Made by a program: the position numbers and the translations under genes. Positions 60,288 to 64,000 of a DNA stretch of 64,000 nt are shown in pieces. The stretch is from contig WLOQ01000003.1 of the NCBI GenBank assembly GCA_009699245.1, positions 124,001-188,000 of the forward strand, in the 5' to 3' direction. Under the pieces are notes generated by a model. The model had not been told where the DNA came from and did not search any database. It saw nothing but the letters and a program-made list of their open reading frames with translations. The DNA comes from Actinomycetota bacterium. Its GTDB lineage: Bacteria; Actinomycetota; Thermoleophilia; Solirubrobacterales; Solirubrobacteraceae. Every line of letters begins with the position of its first letter. The first letter of the stretch is position 1.

Positions 60288-61175
60288 CTAGCTCTTCGGT
60301 GCGTTGACGAGCGTGTTGCGCAGGACGCCGATCTCGGAGACCTCGACCTCGATCACGTCCCCCGCCTTCATGAAGACGGGCGGGTTGCGCGCGATGCCGA
60401 TGCCGGCAGGCGTGCCGGTCGCGATCACGTCGCCGGGAACGAGCGTGATGACCGAGCTGATGAACTCGATGAGGCGCGCGATCGGGAAGATCATGAGATC
60501 CGTCGTCGCGTCCTGCATCGTCTCACCGTTGAGGCGGCACTGGACGCGCAGCTGCTGCGGGTCCGCAATCGCATCGGCCGTGACGAGCACCGGACCGAAC
60601 GGGCCGAAGGTGTCGGCCGCCTTACCAGCCGTCCACTGCGGGGTCTGGAGCTGGATGTCACGCGCGCTGATGTCGTTGAAGGCGCTGTAGCCGCCGACAT
60701 AGTCGAGGGCGTCGTCGATCGAGACGCGTGTGGCGGTGCGCCCGATGATCACGGCGAGCTCGGCCTCGTAGTCCATCTTCTCGGTGGCCGCCGGGATCAG
60801 GACCTCGGCGTCCTGCCCCACCAGCGAGGTGGTGAACTTCGGGAAGAGGATCGGCACCGGCGGAGCCTCGTTCGGCGCCTTGTCGATGCCCTTGGCCTCC
60901 TCCACATGCGCGTGGTAGTTCAGGCCAATGCAGATGATCTTCTGCGGCTCGGGGACCGGGGGCGCGAGGGTGAGCGCCTCGATCGGCGCTCCGTCGGCGG
61001 CCATGGCGGCCGCTGCGCTCTCGAGCCCATCACGCGCAGCCTGATCCACCTTGAGGATCCCGACGACGGTGCCGGCCCAGGCAGCCCCGGCCGCCTTCTC
61101 AGCGTCGACGACCTTGCCGTCGATCTCGACACCGGCGCGCAACGCGTCGCCATCCACATACGTGACCAGCCTCAC
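60288..61175 (-). CDS. Fumarylacetoacetate hydrolase family protein
   Basis: A 295-residue FAH-family protein. CIGLNYHAHVEEAKGI, PILFPKFTTSLVG, the metal-binding acids in KMDYEAELAVIIG and the NDISARDIQ motif are typical, as is GDVIATGTPAGIG. Members hydrolyse acylpyruvates or hydrate/isomerise dienoates. In mhp-like pathways the FAH-superfamily protein is the 2-hydroxypentadienoate hydratase, but this sequence looks closer to acylpyruvase/HpaG types, so the exact step is uncertain. The GTG start has GAGGGGGAG upstream, and a strong promoter precedes the gene. Confidence 0.88.
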   Translation of the reverse strand: MRLVTYVDGDALRAGVEIDGKVVDAEKAAGAAWAGTVVGILKVDQAARDGLESAAAAMAADGAPIEALTLAPPVPEPQKIICIGLNYHAHVEEAKGIDKAPNEAPPVPILFPKFTTSLVGQDAEVLIPAATEKMDYEAELAVIIGRTATRVSIDDALDYVGGYSAFNDISARDIQLQTPQWTAGKAADTFGPFGPVLVTADAIADPQQLRVQCRLNGETMQDATTDLMIFPIARLIEFISSVITLVPGDVIATGTPAGIGIARNPPVFMKAGDVIEVEVSEIGVLRNTLVNAPKS

Positions 61176-61187
61176 AACTCCCCCTCT

Positions 61188-61206
61188 GTGCGGGAGCTGC
61201 CCGCAC
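61188..61206 (-). promoter_or_regulatory. Hairpin in the FAH-gene leader
   Basis: GTGCGGG and CCCGCAC form a perfect 7-bp stem with a five-base loop between the predicted start of transcription and the Shine-Dalgarno of the FAH gene. It could shield or stabilise the 5' end. Confidence 0.45.
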
Positions 61207-61228
61207 GACCGTTCGAAGAACTTGAAAC

Positions 61229-61258
61229 AGAATAGGTCTCGCCCGCGGCGAGTGTCAA
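61229..61258 (-). promoter_or_regulatory. Near-consensus promoter with palindromic operator
   Basis: On the minus strand TTGACA (61253-61258) and TATTCT (61229-61234) are 18 bases apart. The spacer contains the perfect inverted repeat CTCGCC-GCG-GGCGAG (61238-61252), placed where a bound repressor would block polymerase. A second small palindrome, GTTC-TTC-GAAC (61211-61221), lies at the expected transcription start. It drives the six-gene segment from FAH to the acyl-CoA synthetase. Confidence 0.7.
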
Positions 61259-61287
61259 TGCGCCATGCGGCATCGCCGCAGCGGCCG

Positions 61288-62136
61288 TCAGCCGCCGAGC
61301 CACGGCGTCTTGAACGGCGCGTCGCGCGCGTCCTTGAAGGCCTTCCAGCCTTCCTTCATGAGGTCCGAGAAGCGGCGTCCGTCCTGCGTCGCATGCTCGC
61401 GGAAGTCGCCGTTGGCGACCGCGTTGAGCGCGAGCGCGTAGTGCTTCTGCGACCCCCACCCCATGTGATCCATCGCGCCGTTGACGACGCGGCGGTTCAT
61501 CGCCACGCCGACCGGCGGCATGGCCGCGATGCGGCGGCCGAGGTCGAAGACGCGCTCCTCGAAGCGCGCGTGCTCCACGACCTCAAGGACGAGGCCGAAC
61601 TCCTTCGCCTGCTCGGCGGTCAGGACCTCGCCGCTCATGCAGAGGAACTTGGCCCGCTGCGGACCGACGTGGTAGGTCAGGACATCGACGCCGGTGCCGC
61701 CGAAGCGCGTCTCGATCAGACCGATCTTGGCCTGATCGGATGCGATCAGGATGTCGAAGTGTGCCGCCATGATGAGCGCAGCGCCGAAGCACAGGCCGTT
61801 GATCGCGCCGATCGTGGGCTTGCGCAGATGACGAATCCGCTCGTTGTCCTCATCCTCGCCGCCGAGGAACCAGTACCAGTCGTTCGCGGTGTGCAGTTCG
61901 CCGGCAGCGCCCAGCTGCCCACCGGACGAGAACGCCCGCCCGGACCCGGTGACGATGCTCACCCGGATGTCGTCGTCGTGGTCCGCGGCCTCGAGCCCGT
62001 CGACAAGCTCGCGCTGGAAACTTCCCGGCCCGTGGTCCATCGCGTTGAGCGTGTCAGGCCGATTGAGCGTGAACGTCGCGACGCCGTCGCGCACCGTCCG
62101 CAGCACGCGCGGCCCGTCAGCGGCGGCCTCGCTCAT
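61288..62136 (-). CDS. Enoyl-CoA hydratase/isomerase family protein
   Basis: A 282-residue crotonase-fold protein. The first oxyanion-hole segment is SGRAFSSGGQLG, the second INGLCFGAALIMAAHFD, followed by ETRFGGTGVDVLTY. The C-terminal helical region (KEGWKAFKDARDAPFKTPWL) is intact. It probably hydrates or isomerises an enoyl-CoA from the ring-cleavage pathway. Its ATG overlaps the stop of the reductase gene upstream (ATGA). It is followed by the promoter region of the FAH gene, so it ends a first transcription unit that starts outside the window. Confidence 0.88.
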   Translation of the reverse strand: MSEAAADGPRVLRTVRDGVATFTLNRPDTLNAMDHGPGSFQRELVDGLEAADHDDDIRVSIVTGSGRAFSSGGQLGAAGELHTANDWYWFLGGEDEDNERIRHLRKPTIGAINGLCFGAALIMAAHFDILIASDQAKIGLIETRFGGTGVDVLTYHVGPQRAKFLCMSGEVLTAEQAKEFGLVLEVVEHARFEERVFDLGRRIAAMPPVGVAMNRRVVNGAMDHMGWGSQKHYALALNAVANGDFREHATQDGRRFSDLMKEGWKAFKDARDAPFKTPWLGG

Positions 62137-63356
62137 GCAGCGGCCCCGACGCGCACGACGGTGTTGCCGGGCGGGAGCGTTCCGGCGGCCATCTCGGCGT
62201 GGACGCGTCCGACGTCTTCGAAGCCCACGACCTGCCCGACGCACGGGTCGATCTTCCCCTCGCGGACGAGGTCGTTGTACGCGATCGCCTGCGCGTCGTT
62301 GGTGCCATGGGAGCCCTGGAGGCGCTTCTGGCGGACCCAGTGGTAGCGCAGGTCGACTGTCGCCGAGTAGCCGGACGTGCCGGCGCAGATGACGACCATG
62401 CCGCCCGCCTCGCACACGAAGATGCTGGTCGGGACGGTGGCCTCACCGGGGTGCTCGAAGACGATGTTGGGGCTGCGCTTGGAGCCGAGGACATCCCAGA
62501 TGGCCTTGCCGAAGGCGCGCGCGCCGGCCGTCCACTCCTTCTGCCCGGCGGCGTCCTCCCAGTGCGGCGGAATGCCCCAATGGTTGAACTCGCTGCGGTC
62601 GATCCAGCCCTCCGCGCCGAGCGACAAGACATGCTCGCCGCGCTCGGGGCTCGAGACCACGGCGACGGGGATGCCGCCGGCCTCGCGCACGAGCTGCACG
62701 GCCTGCGTCCCAAGGCCGCCGGAGCCGCCCCAGACGAGGACGACATCGTCCTTCTGGACCGTGTTGCCCTGCCAGCCGTGGAGCATGCGGTAGGCCGTCG
62801 TCCCGACGAGGGTCGGAGCGGCGGCAGCCTCCCAGCTCAGGTGCTCGGCCTTCGGCAGGACCTGATGCGACTGTGCTCGGCAGAACTGCGCGAACGAGCC
62901 GAAGTTCGTGTCGTAGCCCCAGATGCGCGCGGACGGCGCGATCATCGGATCCTTGCCGGCTGCGATCCACGGGTCTGCGGCGTCCCAATAGCCCGGGTGC
63001 ACGATCACCTCGTCGCCGACGGCGACGTTCGTGACGTTCTTGCCGGTCGCCCAGACGATGCCGCTGGCGTCGCTGCCGCCGACATGGAAGTCGTACGGCT
63101 CGCCCTGCTTCTGGCGCATACCGATCACGTCGACCGGGATGCCACGAGCCGCCCAGACGTTGTTGTAGTTGATGCCCGCCGCCATGACGGCGATGAGGAC
63201 GTCGTCGTCGCCGATCGGCGGGGTTTCGACCTCCTCGATCTGGAAGGCCGCGGCGGGGTCGCCGAAACGATCCTGGCGCACGACCTGGGCGACCATCGTC
63301 GCCGGCACCTCGCCGACGGCGGGCAGTGCGGGCATCTCAAACGGGGTGGAGCTCAT
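62133..63356 (-). CDS. Crotonyl-CoA carboxylase/reductase-like protein
   Basis: A 407-residue medium-chain reductase of the Ccr subfamily rather than an ordinary alcohol dehydrogenase: INYNNVWAARGIPVDV, FHVGGSDASGIVWATGKNV, the long WGYDTNFGSFAQF insertion, VWGGSGGLGTQAVQL for NADPH, and FEHPGEATVPTSIFVCEAGG with KRLQGSHGTN. Ccr reductively carboxylates crotonyl-CoA to ethylmalonyl-CoA; relatives only reduce enoyl-CoAs. It is shorter than typical Ccr (about 430-450). Inside an aromatic cluster it would act on a CoA-bound fragment of the ring. It follows the HsaA-like gene after a hairpin. Confidence 0.85.
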   Translation of the reverse strand: MSSTPFEMPALPAVGEVPATMVAQVVRQDRFGDPAAAFQIEEVETPPIGDDDVLIAVMAAGINYNNVWAARGIPVDVIGMRQKQGEPYDFHVGGSDASGIVWATGKNVTNVAVGDEVIVHPGYWDAADPWIAAGKDPMIAPSARIWGYDTNFGSFAQFCRAQSHQVLPKAEHLSWEAAAAPTLVGTTAYRMLHGWQGNTVQKDDVVLVWGGSGGLGTQAVQLVREAGGIPVAVVSSPERGEHVLSLGAEGWIDRSEFNHWGIPPHWEDAAGQKEWTAGARAFGKAIWDVLGSKRSPNIVFEHPGEATVPTSIFVCEAGGMVVICAGTSGYSATVDLRYHWVRQKRLQGSHGTNDAQAIAYNDLVREGKIDPCVGQVVGFEDVGRVHAEMAAGTLPPGNTVVRVGAAA

Positions 63357-63397
63357 GTGTGAAGGGTCCTTCGTGAGGGATCAGACAACGAGACTGA

Positions 63398-63436
63398 GGC
63401 CGGGCCGGCGCACTCCACGGGAGGCGCAGCCCGGCC
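63398..63436 (-). promoter_or_regulatory. Long intercistronic hairpin between the monooxygenase and reductase genes
   Basis: GGCCGGGC, GCGC and CTCC (63398-63416) pair with GGAG, GCGC and GCCCGGCC (63420-63436) around a three-base loop, with only small bulges: 16 pairs in 39 bases. A smaller GATCGC/GCGATC stem (63451-63467) covers the upstream stop codon. It may partly terminate or protect the mRNA. Confidence 0.6.
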
Positions 63437-63465
63437 GGGGCCGGAACGGTGATCGCGCGGGGCGA

Positions 63466-64000
63466 TCAGAGCATCGGCACGGTCGGCTCCTGGCCGAGGC
63501 GCGCCTGCCCGTGCGCTGCGAAGAGCATGTCGTACGACAGGCCGTAGTGGTGTGAGCCCGCGGTGACGTCGCGGTGGTACTGCGCCAGCTGGTCGTCGAC
63601 GAAGAGGCTGTGCGCCCCACCGACGGCGTAGAGACGGTCGGTCGCCTGGACCGCGATCTTGGCCGCCCACGCGGCATCGCGACGCCAGCGGGTGCGGTCG
63701 AGCACGGACGGCTCGACCTCCACAGCGCCCATCTCGCGCATTTCGGCGAACGTCGCGCGCACGGCGAGGCGGGCGGCGTTGATCTCGGCAGCTGCCTCAC
63801 CGAGGCGGTGATGCACCTCGGGTCGAGCGCCGACCTGGATGCCGCTGAGCCCCCCGTACTTCGCGGAGGTCTGCTCGGTGAAGACCTCGAGGGCGCCGTT
63901 CGCCGCACCGAGGATGGACCCGATGAGCGCGACATGGAACATGCTCGTCAACGGGAGCCGCAGGAACGGCGACGGATAGAGCTCGCGCCCGACCGTCTGC
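63466..64000 (-). CDS. HsaA-like flavin-dependent monooxygenase, C-terminal part
   Basis: About 178 codons of the C-terminal acyl-CoA-dehydrogenase-like domain are in the window; the frame stays open to the right edge (ELYPSPFLRLPLTSMFHVAL), so the gene starts outside. EINAARLAVRATFAEM, RDAAWAAKIAVQATDRLYAVGG and the end HHYGLSYDMLFAAHG fit the group-D oxygenases that use reduced flavin from a partner, such as HsaA and p-hydroxyphenylacetate hydroxylase. The HsaB-like reductase at 52262-52747 is the candidate partner. It is the first visible gene of the minus-strand catabolic cluster. Confidence 0.85.
   Translation of the reverse strand, partial: QTVGRELYPSPFLRLPLTSMFHVALIGSILGAANGALEVFTEQTSAKYGGLSGIQVGARPEVHHRLGEAAAEINAARLAVRATFAEMREMGAVEVEPSVLDRTRWRRDAAWAAKIAVQATDRLYAVGGAHSLFVDDQLAQYHRDVTAGSHHYGLSYDMLFAAHGQARLGQEPTVPML

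Noticed and set aside
58666-60291. 541-codon plus-strand frame opposite the aldehyde dehydrogenase
   Set aside because: Low-complexity Arg/Glu/Asp-rich antisense product with no motif.
1-64000. CRISPR arrays, rRNA, tRNA genes and intact insertion sequences
   Set aside because: No regularly spaced repeats, no conserved rRNA segments, no tRNA cloverleaf and no transposase were recognised on either strand.

Overview
The window is GC-rich, densely packed DNA from what looks like an actinobacterium. The housekeeping order (truB-ribF-rpsO, pnp-M16 peptidase-dapB, dapA-rnj, ftsK, cinA-recA-recX-miaB, miaA-dapF, hflX-dut), an actinobacterial-type DapD and a MurT/GatD pair all fit this. A deep lineage such as Thermoleophilia/Solirubrobacterales is my best guess, but that is inference; no rRNA gene is present to settle it.

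Region 1 (1-30.2 kb) is a core housekeeping block. It covers flavin cofactor synthesis, ribosomal protein S15, RNA turnover (PNPase, RNase J), chromosome partition (FtsK), recombination (RecA, RecX, RecD2-type helicase), tRNA modification (TruB tail, MiaA, MiaB), a two-component system, HflX and dUTPase. Scattered through it are six genes of the succinylase diaminopimelate/lysine route: dapB, dapA, dapF and the dapE-dapC-dapD operon. The DapF has serine at both positions that are catalytic cysteines in characterised enzymes. Many genes here lack a Shine-Dalgarno sequence and instead carry a TANNNT box 6-10 bases before the start codon, which suggests leaderless transcripts.

Region 2 (30.2-44.5 kb) concerns the cell envelope. 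A minus-strand operon holds a DagK-like lipid kinase, MurT, a SAM methyltransferase and GatD (peptidoglycan stem amidation). An SRAP/HMCES-type DNA-protein crosslink gene and a membrane protein lie upstream of it. The plus strand then carries a secreted double-copper-site protein, a 1061-residue repeat-rich surface protein, a twice-frameshifted L,D-transpeptidase and an NlpC/P60 peptidoglycan hydrolase under a c-di-AMP (ydaO-type) riboswitch. An SDR, a secreted phospholipase A2 and a lone GroES follow.

Region 3 (44.59-49.17 kb) is a decayed prophage bounded by a perfect 15-bp direct repeat. It keeps an integrase C-terminus, an HNH endonuclease, a small terminase subunit and a large terminase cut off after its ATPase domain and joined in frame to the tail of a methionine sulfoxide reductase (MsrA). 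A lower-GC secreted protein with an internal duplication lies between the chimera and the integrase fragment.

Region 4 (49.2-64 kb) is accessory metabolism: paired SRPBCC proteins, a GFA-type protein, a P450-VOC pair, an HsaB-like flavin reductase divergent from an ArsR-type regulator, and a long minus-strand aromatic or steroid-like meta-cleavage cluster that runs off the right edge. From upstream to downstream the cluster is an HsaA-like monooxygenase, a crotonyl-CoA carboxylase/reductase-like protein, an enoyl-CoA hydratase, a FAH-family protein, a CoA-acylating-type aldehyde dehydrogenase, an extradiol dioxygenase, a C-C bond hydrolase, an MhpA-like hydroxylase and an ADP-forming acyl-CoA synthetase. 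A near-consensus promoter with a perfect palindrome in its spacer precedes the last six. The logic is ring hydroxylation, ring cleavage, hydrolysis, then CoA-linked processing, but several lower-pathway enzymes differ from the textbook mhp or hsa sets.
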